Below are positions 42,007-50,947 of a DNA stretch of 64,000 bases, in pieces. Origin of the DNA: Chamaesiphon minutus PCC 6605 (lineage in GTDB: Bacteria > Cyanobacteriota > Cyanobacteriia > Cyanobacteriales > Chamaesiphonaceae); contig NC_019697.1 of NCBI RefSeq assembly GCF_000317145.1, positions 1,984,001 through 2,048,000 of the forward strand. The letters are read 5' to 3'. Within the stretch, counting starts at the first letter, position 1; each line of letters begins with the position of its first letter. Below the pieces are notes generated by a model. It did not search any database. It was given only the letters and a program-made list of their open reading frames with translations, and had not been told where the DNA came from. A program made the position numbers and the translations under genes.

Positions 42007-42888
42007 ATGAACCGATTGGAATTGTTCGATCGATATCGCTCCCTGCTATTTGCGATTGCCTATCGAATGCTGGGCAGCTTCACAGAAGCCGAAGATATCG
42101 TCCAGGAAGCCTGGATTCGGTGGCAACATACCGAAAGTATCGTTCAGTCGCCCAAAGCGTTTCTATCGAAGATTGTGACGCGGTTGTGTATCGACTATCT
42201 CCGCTCTGCCCGCGTCCACCGCGAACGATATACCGGAACGTGGCTGCCAGAGCCACTGATAACCGAACGTCCCGATGTCGAAGATCGTGCGGAATTAGCG
42301 GAATCTCTTTCCTTCGCATTTCTAATGCTGCTGGAATGCTTATCCCCAACTGAAAGAGCCGTTTTCCTGTTGCGTGAAGTTTTCGATTATGAATATGCAG
42401 CGATCTCGCAAACCGTCCACAAAAGTATTCCCAACTGTCGCCAGATCGTGCGTCGCGCCCGACAGCATCTCGTGTTACGCCGACCGACACTTTCCAATTT
42501 TGACGATCGAGATCTCCTTGTCGAGCGATTTCTTGACTGTTGGGATCGTGGTGATTTACCAGAATTGATGACACTAATGGCAGCAGATGTGACCCTCTGG
42601 TCGGATGGCGGTGGTAAAGTTGTCGCAGCGCAAAAACCATTGCAGGGCTGTCAAAAAGTCGCTCGGTTTTTGGTGGCAATTCGCCGCAGCCGCTTGACAC
42701 CGACGCTAGTTTCACAGGTGATAACAGTCAATGGTCAGTCGGGAATTATTAATATTGTTGATGAGCACACCCATAGTATTTTTAGTTTTGAATTTACAGG
42801 AGATCGCATTCGATCTATTTTTGCAGTTGTCAATCCAGAAAAGCTAGGTACAGTGAAAATCAAATTGCTACGTTCGATCTCAGGTTAG
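42007..42888 (+). CDS. ECF sigma factor with SnoaL-like C-terminal domain (SigJ/ECF41-type)
   Basis: 293 residues. Sigma-2 region (FDRYRSLLFAIAYRMLGSFT, EAEDIVQEAWIRW), sigma-4 region (LSPTERAVFLLREVFDYEYA, IPNCRQIVRRARQHL) and a C-terminal NTF2/SnoaL-like domain about 175-285. In this group the C-domain takes the place of an anti-sigma factor. Usually next to a redox or carboxymuconolactone-type gene; here azoR. The last bases overlap the convergent CDF gene. Confidence 0.88.
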   Translation: MNRLELFDRYRSLLFAIAYRMLGSFTEAEDIVQEAWIRWQHTESIVQSPKAFLSKIVTRLCIDYLRSARVHRERYTGTWLPEPLITERPDVEDRAELAESLSFAFLMLLECLSPTERAVFLLREVFDYEYAAISQTVHKSIPNCRQIVRRARQHLVLRRPTLSNFDDRDLLVERFLDCWDRGDLPELMTLMAADVTLWSDGGGKVVAAQKPLQGCQKVARFLVAIRRSRLTPTLVSQVITVNGQSGIINIVDEHTHSIFSFEFTGDRIRSIFAVVNPEKLGTVKIKLLRSISG

Positions 42889-43577
42889 ATAACCGTAGTG
42901 TTTGAAGGCGGATAGATTGAATCTTCTCGGAGCATTTGCCATGCCGATCTAATCAGCGACAGCGCACTAACGCTAATTATTAACACCACTAGTAAACTAG
43001 CCGCTGCATCTGCCCACAACCAATCAAACCAATACATTACGCTAGCCGCTACAAGCGCACTCAACGCACCAGTGGCATCCGCAACCCCATGTAGAAAAAC
43101 GCCCCGCAGATTCAAATCTCGGTCGCGATGTCGATATAGTAAGTAGACCGCGAAACCGTTCGTAGCTAGGCTTAATCCGGCTATCAGCAACATGGGTAAA
43201 GAAGCTACCGATTCGATCGTTTGTAGATGTTTCACCGCTTCCTGGGCAATTAAAAGCGCGATCGCGCCCAAGCTAATCCCGTTAATTAATCCAATCCAAG
43301 CCTTCAACCGCTGCTCGGTTTGGATAGTGCGATTTAATGGCTGACGTTGGATCGCCCAAGCAGCGATAAAAGTTAGTCCCAGTGTCAATAGATCTGCAAA
43401 TAGATGTCCCGCTCCGGCTAATAGCGATAGACTATGACTCCAGATCGCCGTGCCCAATTCGATCGAGAACAACGCAATTCGCAAGCCTAAAATCATCCAC
43501 AGTAAAGATGTTTTAGGCTGAATACAATCGATGTCTAGCTGGTTCAATATTTTATTATTCACTTTAAGTGAAGACAA
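42885..43577 (-). CDS. Short CDF-family metal transporter without C-terminal domain
   Basis: 230 residues. Six helices with the metal residues in LAGAGHLFADLLTLG (H-x3-D) and FLHGVADATGALSAL (H-x3-D). It ends soon after the sixth helix (MLREDSIYPPSN) and so lacks the cytosolic domain found in the 30272 paralogue (304 residues). Likely zinc or cobalt, judged by its operon with the P-type ATPase upstream (3-bp gap). Confidence 0.85.
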   Translation of the reverse strand: MSSLKVNNKILNQLDIDCIQPKTSLLWMILGLRIALFSIELGTAIWSHSLSLLAGAGHLFADLLTLGLTFIAAWAIQRQPLNRTIQTEQRLKAWIGLINGISLGAIALLIAQEAVKHLQTIESVASLPMLLIAGLSLATNGFAVYLLYRHRDRDLNLRGVFLHGVADATGALSALVAASVMYWFDWLWADAAASLLVVLIISVSALSLIRSAWQMLREDSIYPPSNTTVI

Positions 43578-43580
43578 TGA

Positions 43581-45776
43581 TTACTTCATGACTCTAGTTG
43601 CATTAAAAATCGCGGCTAATGCCACACCGACATCAGCAAAAACAGCTTCCCACATTGTTGCTAATCCCAGTAACCCCAATCCGATAAAAATCACTTTAAT
43701 AGTTAAAGCAAATATAATATTCTGCAACACGATCGCATGAGTCTTCTTGCCCACCTGAATTGCTTCCGCCACCTTTGAAGGCGCATCTGTCATCAATACG
43801 ACATCCGCAGTTTCGATCGCCGCATCCGAACCCAATCCACCCATCGCAATTCCCACATCGGCTCTGGCAATTACAGGCGCGTCGTTAATTCCGTCCCCAA
43901 CAAAGGCAACTTTACCTTTTTTGTGGAATTCTCCGAGCAGTTTTTCAATTGCCGCTACCTTGTCTTCTGGCAATAGCTCCGCCGCAAAAGTATCGACACC
44001 CAAAGTCTTCGCGATCCGTGCTGCTACAGCTTGTGAATCCCCAGTCAGCATCATAATTCGCTCGACACCTGCGGCTTTGAGATCGCGAATTGCTCGAACT
44101 GCATCTTCTTTGATTTCATCGGCAATAATAATGTAACCAGCATAAATTCCATCGATTGCCAAATGCACGACAGTACCCTCAACATTACAGGTATCATGAG
44201 TAATATTTTCACGGTGCATCAATCGATCGTTACCTGCTAGAACTAGCTTTCCTTCAATTGTCGCCTGAATGCCATGAGCGGCAATTTCGGTATAATTAGA
44301 AACCGTAGATTCATCAATCGGTCGCTCATAAGCTACTACAATTGATTTAGCGATCGGGTGATTAGAATTTGTTTCTGCTGCCGCTGCAATCCTTAACAAC
44401 CCATCTTGTTTAAACCCATTATAAGGGACGATTTCAGTAACTTTAAATACGCCCTTAGTCAGCGTTCCCGTCTTATCAAATGCGATCGCTTTAACTCCAG
44501 CTAAAGTATCTAAAAAAGTCGCTCCCTTCACCAAAATTCCCCGTTTAGCCGCCCCACCAAGACCTCCAAAATAACTGAGTGGAATACTAATTACCAATCC
44601 ACACGGACAAGAAATTACCAAGAGTATTAGAGCGCGATACACCCATTCAGCGCGGGTGGCACCTGGAATTACCAGCGGTGGAATTAAGGCAACTAGTAAC
44701 GATGAAATCACTACAATCGGCGTATACCGACGGGCGATTCTAGTCATCAACTTCTCAGTTGCGGCTTTCTTAGCAGTTGCATTTTCGACCAAATCTAGAA
44801 TTCGCGCGATCGATGATTCTCCAAATAATTTGGTAACGGTGACAGTTAATACGCCACTTTGATTAATCATTCCGGCTAATACAGTTTCACCCACATTCAC
44901 CGTGCGCGGTACTGATTCGCCTGTTAATGCCGATGTATCGACTTGAGAGTTACCTTCGACGATTTCACCATCTAAGGGCACCTTTTCCCCTGGCTTAATA
45001 ATAATTGTATCGCCTACTTTTACCCGTTCTGGTGAAACGACTTCAATCCCATTAGCCGTTTTGAGATTGGCAGCATCGGGACGAATTTCAAGTAATGCCG
45101 AAATCGATCGCCGCGAGCGACTGACGGCTGATTCCTGAAACAATTCACCAACTTTAAAGAATAACATCACGCCCACAGCTTCAGGTAGCTTATGAATTGC
45201 GATCGCTCCCACAGTGGCGATCGTCATCAGAAAGTTTTCATCAAATACTTGTCCGCGTAAAATATTCCGTCCGGCTGTAGTTAATACAGTCCAACCACTT
45301 AATAAATAAGCTGGGATAAATACTGCATACTCCCCGATCGATAATGGTGTATTGTGCAGTGTTTCCTCAAAGACTGAACCCAACACAAATAAGGCAATTA
45401 CAACCCCAACTAATACACCTTCACGCTTTAAGTTAACTTCTCCCCCACCATGATTATGAGCATGGTCATCTTCGTCTCCATCATTTTGACTACTGTGGTC
45501 ATGACTGCTATGGTCATTGCCGATCTGTGTAGCTGGAGACTTAGACTTTTCTGTTTCGATCGTATATCCCAAAGCTGTCACTCGCTCTTTAATATCTGCT
45601 TCACTTACCCGTGCTGGGTCGTAAGTGACAATTAGCCGCCCAGTTGCCACCACCACAGAGATCTCAGCTACCCCTGCTAGCTTCTCTAAACTGCCTTCAA
45701 TCTTCACTGCACAACTCGTGCAGTCCATGCCACCAACTTGCAGCCGTTGGGTTTTGAGTGCGGGTACTTGAGTCAT
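43581..45776 (-). CDS. ziaA: Zn/Cd-type P1B ATPase (ZiaA-like)
   Basis: 731 residues. HMA domain with GGMDCTSCAVKIE, a His/Asp-rich linker (about 87-112, with HSSHDHSSQN and DDHAHNHGGG), membrane helices, the CPC site SCPCGLVISIP (about 400), DKTGTLTKG, and [13 protein letters not shown]. The CPC-G-L-V form and the His-rich linker indicate Zn2+/Cd2+ (subtype 1B-2), as in cyanobacterial ZiaA. Divergent from an ArsR-type regulator with two dyads between them. The symbol is by similarity. Confidence 0.9.
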   Translation of the reverse strand: MTQVPALKTQRLQVGGMDCTSCAVKIEGSLEKLAGVAEISVVVATGRLIVTYDPARVSEADIKERVTALGYTIETEKSKSPATQIGNDHSSHDHSSQNDGDEDDHAHNHGGGEVNLKREGVLVGVVIALFVLGSVFEETLHNTPLSIGEYAVFIPAYLLSGWTVLTTAGRNILRGQVFDENFLMTIATVGAIAIHKLPEAVGVMLFFKVGELFQESAVSRSRRSISALLEIRPDAANLKTANGIEVVSPERVKVGDTIIIKPGEKVPLDGEIVEGNSQVDTSALTGESVPRTVNVGETVLAGMINQSGVLTVTVTKLFGESSIARILDLVENATAKKAATEKLMTRIARRYTPIVVISSLLVALIPPLVIPGATRAEWVYRALILLVISCPCGLVISIPLSYFGGLGGAAKRGILVKGATFLDTLAGVKAIAFDKTGTLTKGVFKVTEIVPYNGFKQDGLLRIAAAAETNSNHPIAKSIVVAYERPIDESTVSNYTEIAAHGIQATIEGKLVLAGNDRLMHRENITHDTCNVEGTVVHLAIDGIYAGYIIIADEIKEDAVRAIRDLKAAGVERIMMLTGDSQAVAARIAKTLGVDTFAAELLPEDKVAAIEKLLGEFHKKGKVAFVGDGINDAPVIARADVGIAMGGLGSDAAIETADVVLMTDAPSKVAEAIQVGKKTHAIVLQNIIFALTIKVIFIGLGLLGLATMWEAVFADVGVALAAIFNATRVMK

Positions 45777-45832
45777 ATCTGTTGTGAAGAGTATGGAACT
45801 AATATCTTAGATTGTAGACCAAAATCACAATA

Positions 45833-45870
45833 TCTGAAAGTATATTCAGAGATAGAATGATTTTCATTCT
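45833..45870. promoter_or_regulatory. Two dyads between ATPase and ArsR genes
   Basis: TCTGAA-6-TTCAGA at 45833-45850 and AGAATGA-TTT-TCATTCT at 45854-45870, both perfect. This is the place and style of SmtB/ArsR operators. Confidence 0.6.
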
Positions 45871-45918
45871 TAGGTTTATAATTTAGAGAGCGTTCATCTT
45901 CACTCAACTAGACATTTC

Positions 45919-46320
45919 ATGACCGAGCAGGAATATTCAAGTAAATCGATCGAGGATACTCAGGTACCTAGTTGTGAAGAGCGATTGGTACATTTAGATA
46001 ATGTCCGTCAACTGCAACTAGAAATTCTGCCGATGGAGCAAGCGCAACGTCGAGCCGAGCTATTCAATGTATTGGCAGATCCCAATCGGTTGCGACTGCT
46101 CTCAGCATTGGCGAAACAAGAATTGTGCGTCTGCGATCTGGCAGCAGGTTTGAAAATGGGGGAATCGGCGGTATCTCACCAGTTGCGAGTATTGAAATCG
46201 ATGCGAATGGTCAATTACCGTAAGGAAGGGCGAAATGTCTACTATAGTTTGGCAGATAGTCAAGCGATCGACTTGTACAACTCGATTTCTGCACAGTTGT
46301 TTTCTTCGCCCCTACGTTAA
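45919..46320 (+). CDS. ArsR/SmtB-family metal sensor, alpha-3N type (AztR/CadC-like)
   Basis: 133 residues. Winged helix with KQELCVCDLAAGL in the alpha-3 region (the CxC pair) and SAVSHQLRVLKSMRMVNYRK as recognition helix. An N-terminal Cys (VPSCEER) could complete the alpha-3N site. The alpha-5 zinc site of SmtB/ZiaR (Asp/His then His/Glu) is not kept: here it reads LADSQAIDLYNSISAQLF, without His. So the sensor resembles AztR/CadC, which respond to Zn/Cd/Pb via the Cys site. It probably represses the divergent ATPase. Confidence 0.85.
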   Translation: MTEQEYSSKSIEDTQVPSCEERLVHLDNVRQLQLEILPMEQAQRRAELFNVLADPNRLRLLSALAKQELCVCDLAAGLKMGESAVSHQLRVLKSMRMVNYRKEGRNVYYSLADSQAIDLYNSISAQLFSSPLR

Positions 46321-46346
46321 AATCTCAACTAACTTTTATCAGTCTA

Positions 46347-46997
46347 ATTATCATAGATTCAAAAACGCATTGGGAGAAAGTTTACCAAACAAAAGCTGCT
46401 AATGAGGTAAGTTGGTATCGAGCGCACCTCGACAAGTCGCTAGCACTAATCGAACGTGCTGCCCCAGATCTTAATGCTACGATAATTGATATTGGTGGTG
46501 GCGAAGCAACATTAGTTGATGACTTAATCGAGAGAGGATACCAGCACCTGAATGTTTTGGATATTTCGCAAGCAGCGATTTCCCAAAGGGAAGGCTTCGC
46601 CAACGATACTACCAGACAACGATTGAGCACAGTAGCAGAGCGAATCAACTGGCTAGTCACCCACATTGTAACAGCAGACCTCCCATCGCAACAGTATGAT
46701 GTTTGGCACGATCGAGCGGTATTTCATTTTCTCACTCTACCAGCACAACGAGCAGCCTATGTTCGACAAGTTTTGGATGCAGTTAAACCTGGTGGTCATG
46801 TAATTATTGCGACTTTTGGTTTAGATGGGCTAGAAAAGTGCAGTGGATTGAAAATTGTGCGTTACAATGCCGGATCGCTACAAGCAGAATTTGGCGATCG
46901 ATTCCAGTTATTAGAAACTAGTATGGAATTACATAAAACTCCATTTGACACGACTCAACAATTTTTATATTGCCATTACTTAATTGCAATTCCTTGA
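46347..46997 (+). CDS. SAM-dependent methyltransferase without a normal start codon
   Basis: About 216 residues if read from the ArsR end. SKTHWEKVYQTKAANEVSWY is the usual start of this family, then the SAM site IIDIGGGEATLVDDL, LDISQAAIS, ADLPSQQYDVWHDRAVFHFL and VKPGGHVIIATFG. Upstream of HWEKVY there is no ATG, GTG or TTG in frame; only ATT (46347), ATC or ATA could start it. TTG 46557 would lose the SAM site. A short repeat encodes REGFAND in frame. It lies just after arsR. Confidence 0.7.
   Translation: MIIDSKTHWEKVYQTKAANEVSWYRAHLDKSLALIERAAPDLNATIIDIGGGEATLVDDLIERGYQHLNVLDISQAAISQREGFANDTTRQRLSTVAERINWLVTHIVTADLPSQQYDVWHDRAVFHFLTLPAQRAAYVRQVLDAVKPGGHVIIATFGLDGLEKCSGLKIVRYNAGSLQAEFGDRFQLLETSMELHKTPFDTTQQFLYCHYLIAIP
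46583..46606. repeat. Short dispersed repeat, in-frame in methyltransferase
   Basis: CAAAGGGAAGGCTTCGCCAA followed by CG. Same core as the other elements. Confidence 0.55.
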
Positions 46998-47614
46998 TAA
47001 AAATATCCGCCAATTTTAGGTGTGTTAGGGCTATAAAATTCCCGAACATCTAAATTATTAAACTGTTTAGCAATTAGTAGGCGGATCTGTCGATTGAGAT
47101 GACAGCCATCACCGATTACTTTCTGAATGGGAGTAATTCGATGTTGCCAAGTTTGGATATTTGGCTCATTGCTCAATCCGTGTTCGATAAATAGGAATTT
47201 ACCACCTGGTTTCAGTACGCGGTGAATTTCAGCGATCGCTGTTTCTACCTGTTTGATACTGCACAGCGTCCAAGTACTAACTACTGTATCGAATGTATCA
47301 TCTGCCATTGGTAATTTTTCGCCATTGAGCACCTGATAATCTACCTTGATTGAACTAGCTGCTATCCGCTTTTGCGCGAGTTTATTCATCCCTGGATTGA
47401 CATCAACAGTCGTAATTTTCTCTACTCGACCTTGCGGATAATAAGCTAAATTCAAGCCAGTACCAAAACCAATTTCTAATACCGAGCCTACTGCATCGGC
47501 GAGGACTATCTGCCGATAGTTGGCAAAATCTTCCCCAGACATTACTCGTTGGCGTAGCCTCTCCTACGGAGAATCGATTAATGTGGGGAAAATTAGTCGG
47601 GAATAAATATTCAT
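46976..47614 (-). pseudogene. Class I methyltransferase split by a short repeat carrying a stop
   Basis: The family start is MNIYSRLIFPTLID (from ATG 47614), expected to run on as W-VMSGEDFANYRQ. Between LID and VMSGEDF lies a short dispersed repeat whose in-frame codons read S-P-stop-E-R-L-R-Q-R. The rest from ATG 47542 is intact (188 residues): SAM motif VLEIGFGTGLNLAYYP, VDVNPGM, TWTLCSIKQVETAIAEIHRV, and LKPGGKFLFIEHG. Either a pseudogene or a protein restarted at 47542 lacking about 24 residues. Confidence 0.75.
47549..47576. repeat. Short dispersed repeat splitting a methyltransferase
   Basis: CGTTGGCGTAGCCTCTCCTA followed by CGGAGA. The minus strand carries TAG in the gene's frame at 47566-47564. 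Confidence 0.75.
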
Positions 47615-47700
47615 AAGCATAAAGAGTTTATTTAAAATAGTAGCTAAGATCGGCAGCTTATTCTATTAAATTAATAATTACACCTAACTCTTATCTTTTA

Positions 47701-49023
47701 TCAGCTAGGATTAAGCCATCCTGAGAATGTCTGAAATAATAACCAGCCATTCAACCCGACAATGATTGTTGCCACTGTACAAGCCAGCACCTTGAGCCAA
47801 GTAGGATTGACAAACTCACCCATCAACTTGCGATCGCTAGTGAACATAATCAGTGGAATAACGGCAAACGAAAGCTGTAAACTCAGAATCACCTGACTCA
47901 AAATCAGCAAACTCGTCGTACTACCTTCACCAAAAAAGATAATTGTCAGTAGTGCTGGTACGATCGCTACCAGCCGAGTCAACAAGCGACGCAGCCAGGG
48001 TTTCACTCGGAGGTGGAGAAATCCCTCCATCACAATTTGCCCCGCCATCGTTGCCGTTAAAGTTGAATTTTGCCCAGAGGCTAATAACGCGATCGCAAAA
48101 ATGGCACTAGCCGGAGCAACACCCAACATCGGTGATAATAACTTGTAAGCATCCTGAATTTCGGCGACATCTTGCTTGCCGGAAAAATGAAATACCGCCG
48201 CTGCTAAAATCAAAATTGCCGAGTTGATAAATAACGCTAAAGATAAAGCAATAGTTGAATCGATCGTCCCAAATTTAATCGCTTCCCGCTTCTGTTCTGG
48301 GGTATCTTCCCAATTACGAGTTTGGACGATCGAGGAGTGTAGATATAGATTATGTGGCATCACTGTCGCCCCTAGAATGCCGATCGCAATATACAGTGCT
48401 TCTGGATTTCTGACTACTTCTACCTGTGGAATAAAACCGCCCAGAATTCCACCCAAATCGGGTTTGGCAAAGATTAATTCAGCGACAAAACAGCCTCCAA
48501 CCACAGCGATAATTGTTATCACTAATGCTTCAATATAACGGAAGCCCTTATTTTGAAGAAACAGGATCGCAAACACATCTAACGCCGTAATGCACACGCC
48601 TACGGCTAATGGAATATTAAACAATAATTGTAATGCGATCGCACTACCGACCAATTCGGCTAGATCGCAAGCTGAAATGGCAATTTCACACAATACCCAC
48701 AGACCAAAGCTAACAGGCTTACTAAAATTGTCCCGACATGCTTGCGCTAAATCTCGTCCAGTTGCCACCCCCAATTTGACACAAAGTGCCTGTAACAAAA
48801 TTGCCATCAAATTTGATAACAAAATGATGCTCAACAGACTGTAGCCGAATTTAGCACCGCCAGCTAGATCCGTTGCCCAGTTACCTGGATCCATATATCC
48901 AACCGAAACGAGATATCCTGGCCCCGCATACGCCAACATCTTTTTCCAGAAGCTGCCGTTGGTTGGGACGCTTACTGTCCGATGTACTTCTGGTAGTGAA
49001 GGAATTTTGTCGATCTGTGACAT
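47701..49023 (-). CDS. mntH: Canonical Nramp manganese transporter
   Basis: 440 residues, 11 helices. Helix 1 YMDPGNWATDLAGG has the DPGN metal site; helix 6 GATVMPHNLYLHSS has the A-x-x-M-P-H-N site. Length and motifs are those of bacterial MntH, a proton-coupled Mn2+ (Fe2+) importer. Contrast with the divergent relative at 5843-7135. Confidence 0.93.
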   Translation of the reverse strand: MSQIDKIPSLPEVHRTVSVPTNGSFWKKMLAYAGPGYLVSVGYMDPGNWATDLAGGAKFGYSLLSIILLSNLMAILLQALCVKLGVATGRDLAQACRDNFSKPVSFGLWVLCEIAISACDLAELVGSAIALQLLFNIPLAVGVCITALDVFAILFLQNKGFRYIEALVITIIAVVGGCFVAELIFAKPDLGGILGGFIPQVEVVRNPEALYIAIGILGATVMPHNLYLHSSIVQTRNWEDTPEQKREAIKFGTIDSTIALSLALFINSAILILAAAVFHFSGKQDVAEIQDAYKLLSPMLGVAPASAIFAIALLASGQNSTLTATMAGQIVMEGFLHLRVKPWLRRLLTRLVAIVPALLTIIFFGEGSTTSLLILSQVILSLQLSFAVIPLIMFTSDRKLMGEFVNPTWLKVLACTVATIIVGLNGWLLFQTFSGWLNPS

Positions 49024-49089
49024 GGGTTGATTTTCATATTCTTCTCATAATCTTCAGATTAACACACATGCACCTCTAAATTTAATGAC

Positions 49090-49431
49090 TCATTGGTGTC
49101 TCCGCGCCGCCAGAATCCTTGACTTCAATGGTGGAGGAGAAACATCAGCTAGTTTACGTTTGGGAATCAATCTGACTTTACTACTGTCGTTGCCTTCGAT
49201 CGATGTCTGATTGCTGACATTCATTGCAACGATGGTTTTACGCCGATCGCTTGGCACCACTACTGTTTTCTGTCTGGATGCAGACTTGATTTTTCGCGGA
49301 TGTTCGCCAGTCGCCGAATTTTTCTGACTAGAACCAGACCGGATAAATCTTTCTGTACTAGATTGTTTTCGCTCTTCCCGATCGGCAACACTAATGCCTG
49401 GAACTGAGAGATTTAGATCGATCGCTGATGG
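49090..49431 (-). pseudogene. Open remnant without a proper start
   Basis: The minus strand is open for about 113 codons (VPGISVADREERKQSS, VVVPSDRRKTIVAMNV, ending ILAARRHQ), basic and Ser-rich, but with a stop just before and no ATG/GTG/TTG until an ATG at 49224 (44 residues). It may be the 3' part of a lost gene. Main content of the 49024-49660 gap. Confidence 0.3.
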
Positions 49432-49501
49432 TCAGATTTGTCAATTCTCACTCTAGGGTGGGTTTAGTGATAAGGGGTAGACCATGTACGCTCGATCGAG
49501 T

Positions 49502-49537
49502 ACTTTCACGTTGAAGAATCTTTCATAACGTGAAAGT
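49502..49537. repeat. Inverted repeat upstream of tyrosine recombinase
   Basis: Arms ACTTTCACGTT (49502-49512) and AACGTGAAAGT (49527-49537), perfect, 14 bp apart. Two 11-bp arms are the size of recombinase half-sites; it could be the target of the downstream recombinase or a regulatory hairpin. Confidence 0.5.
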
Positions 49538-49660
49538 GTCTTTAGGCGCGTACTTGAGACAATATGAGTAAGATAAAATTCATTGTCGTGTTCTTAGTTT
49601 GCGCTAAAATTTTAGTACTTGTGGCAAGTACAGTCCCTCTCTCGCTTGCCGATCGATGCC

Positions 49661-50623
49661 ATGCGGTCGCCAGTATCTAAACCCATTCCAGTACCCAACT
49701 TACCTGAAGCCATTCGTTCTTCTTCAGATCTTCTTGCTGACTTTCTCCGACTGAAAATTTCTGCCAATACTAAGCGAAACTATAGCAAGGCGATCGTCGA
49801 TTTTTGTCGTCGCACCTACAATAGTGAAATATCAGAGTGGCTTCTAACTCAGTTTCTCTCCCTACAGCAGCCAGAAGCTGTTTATCAAGTTCTCCAATAT
49901 CGACAACTACTTATCGATGCTAAATTAGCCCCCAGTACGATTAACGTCCGGCTCAGTGCCTTAAAATCCTTCGTAGACTATGCCCGTCAAGCAGAGCAGT
50001 GTCACTTTAATCTGGCCGACGTTACTTGCTTAAAGGTCGAGAGTTATGGCGACACAACAGGGATTGAGGTAGCTGGATTTAGGGAAATGCTTCAAATTCC
50101 AGATCGTAGCACCATCAAAGGGATCAGGGATTACGCCATCCTGCGATTGCTTTGGGACAATGCTTTGCGTCGGAATGAAATCTGTAGCCTGGACGTGGGC
50201 GATTTTGACAAATCGGGGCGACTATCGATTTTAGGTAAAGGCAAGATCCAAAAAAGTCAGATCGACCTGTCCCCAGCAACCACAATCGCGCTCTCACAAT
50301 GGTTAGCAGCTAGAGACAAATATCGATCGTCAGATCCTCTGTTTATCAGTCTGGATAGACGCAGTAAGGGACATCGACTCGACGGCAGTACTATTTATCG
50401 CCTGGTTCGGAAGTTTAGTGAATCAGCCGGAATCGATAAGATCGTCTCTCCCCATCGGATCAGACACAGTGCCATCACTGCCTACCTCGATGCCAGCGAT
50501 GGAAATATTCGAGCCGCTCAAGGACTAAGCCGTCATGCAAATTTGAACACCCTAAATCGCTACGATGATAACCGCCATAAATATCAAGCCCAAGCTACTA
50601 ATACACTAGCCGATTTGGTGTGA
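49661..50623 (+). CDS. Tyrosine recombinase (XerC/D-like integrase)
   Basis: 320 residues from ATG 49661 (TTG 49619 adds 14). N-terminal SAM-like core-binding domain (FLRLKISANTKRNYSKAIVDF), catalytic domain with Arg in DNALRRNEICSL, Lys in LSILGKGKIQKSQ, HRIRHSAITAYLD (His, Arg), RHANLNTLNRYDD (His/Asn position and Tyr). Likely resolves replicon multimers or integrates an element. A terminator follows. Confidence 0.9.
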   Translation: MRSPVSKPIPVPNLPEAIRSSSDLLADFLRLKISANTKRNYSKAIVDFCRRTYNSEISEWLLTQFLSLQQPEAVYQVLQYRQLLIDAKLAPSTINVRLSALKSFVDYARQAEQCHFNLADVTCLKVESYGDTTGIEVAGFREMLQIPDRSTIKGIRDYAILRLLWDNALRRNEICSLDVGDFDKSGRLSILGKGKIQKSQIDLSPATTIALSQWLAARDKYRSSDPLFISLDRRSKGHRLDGSTIYRLVRKFSESAGIDKIVSPHRIRHSAITAYLDASDGNIRAAQGLSRHANLNTLNRYDDNRHKYQAQATNTLADLV

Positions 50624-50905
50624 ATTTGTTGGAAATCTCCAAAACGTAGCTAGTGCCTGAAAACCTTTCCCCGTAGTAACTATGGTCTCAAGACGTTCCG
50701 CTAAAGTGCATTAGCGGCCCGTTGTTTTTAGGGGCATGTGAAGTACGATTGGATTGCTAAAGTAGACAAGATGGGCGGACTCCTCATCCGATCGCACCAA
50801 AATTTGTGAGCAAACGTCAAGTGGATTCGAGTAGAATTTTACTATCGCGATCGCTTACGAGTGCTCCATTGAATGACCTTAATTCGACATCTACCACCTC
50901 AGTTT
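50624..50905. other. Gap between recombinase and Tn3 element
   Basis: Contains the terminator at 50698-50730. No gene seen. Confidence 0.5.
50698..50730 (+). terminator. Rho-independent terminator after the recombinase
   Basis: CCGCTAA / TTAGCGG with 6-base loop, then GTTGTTTTTA. Confidence 0.7.
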
Positions 50906-50943
50906 GGGGTTTTTTGTATAAACCCTCGAAAAGGGGGATTCTG
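50906..50943. repeat. Tn3-family left inverted repeat (38 bp)
   Basis: Begins GGGGTTTTTTGTATAAACCC. Identical in reverse to 54732-54769. Confidence 0.9.
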
Positions 50944-50947
50944 AGTT

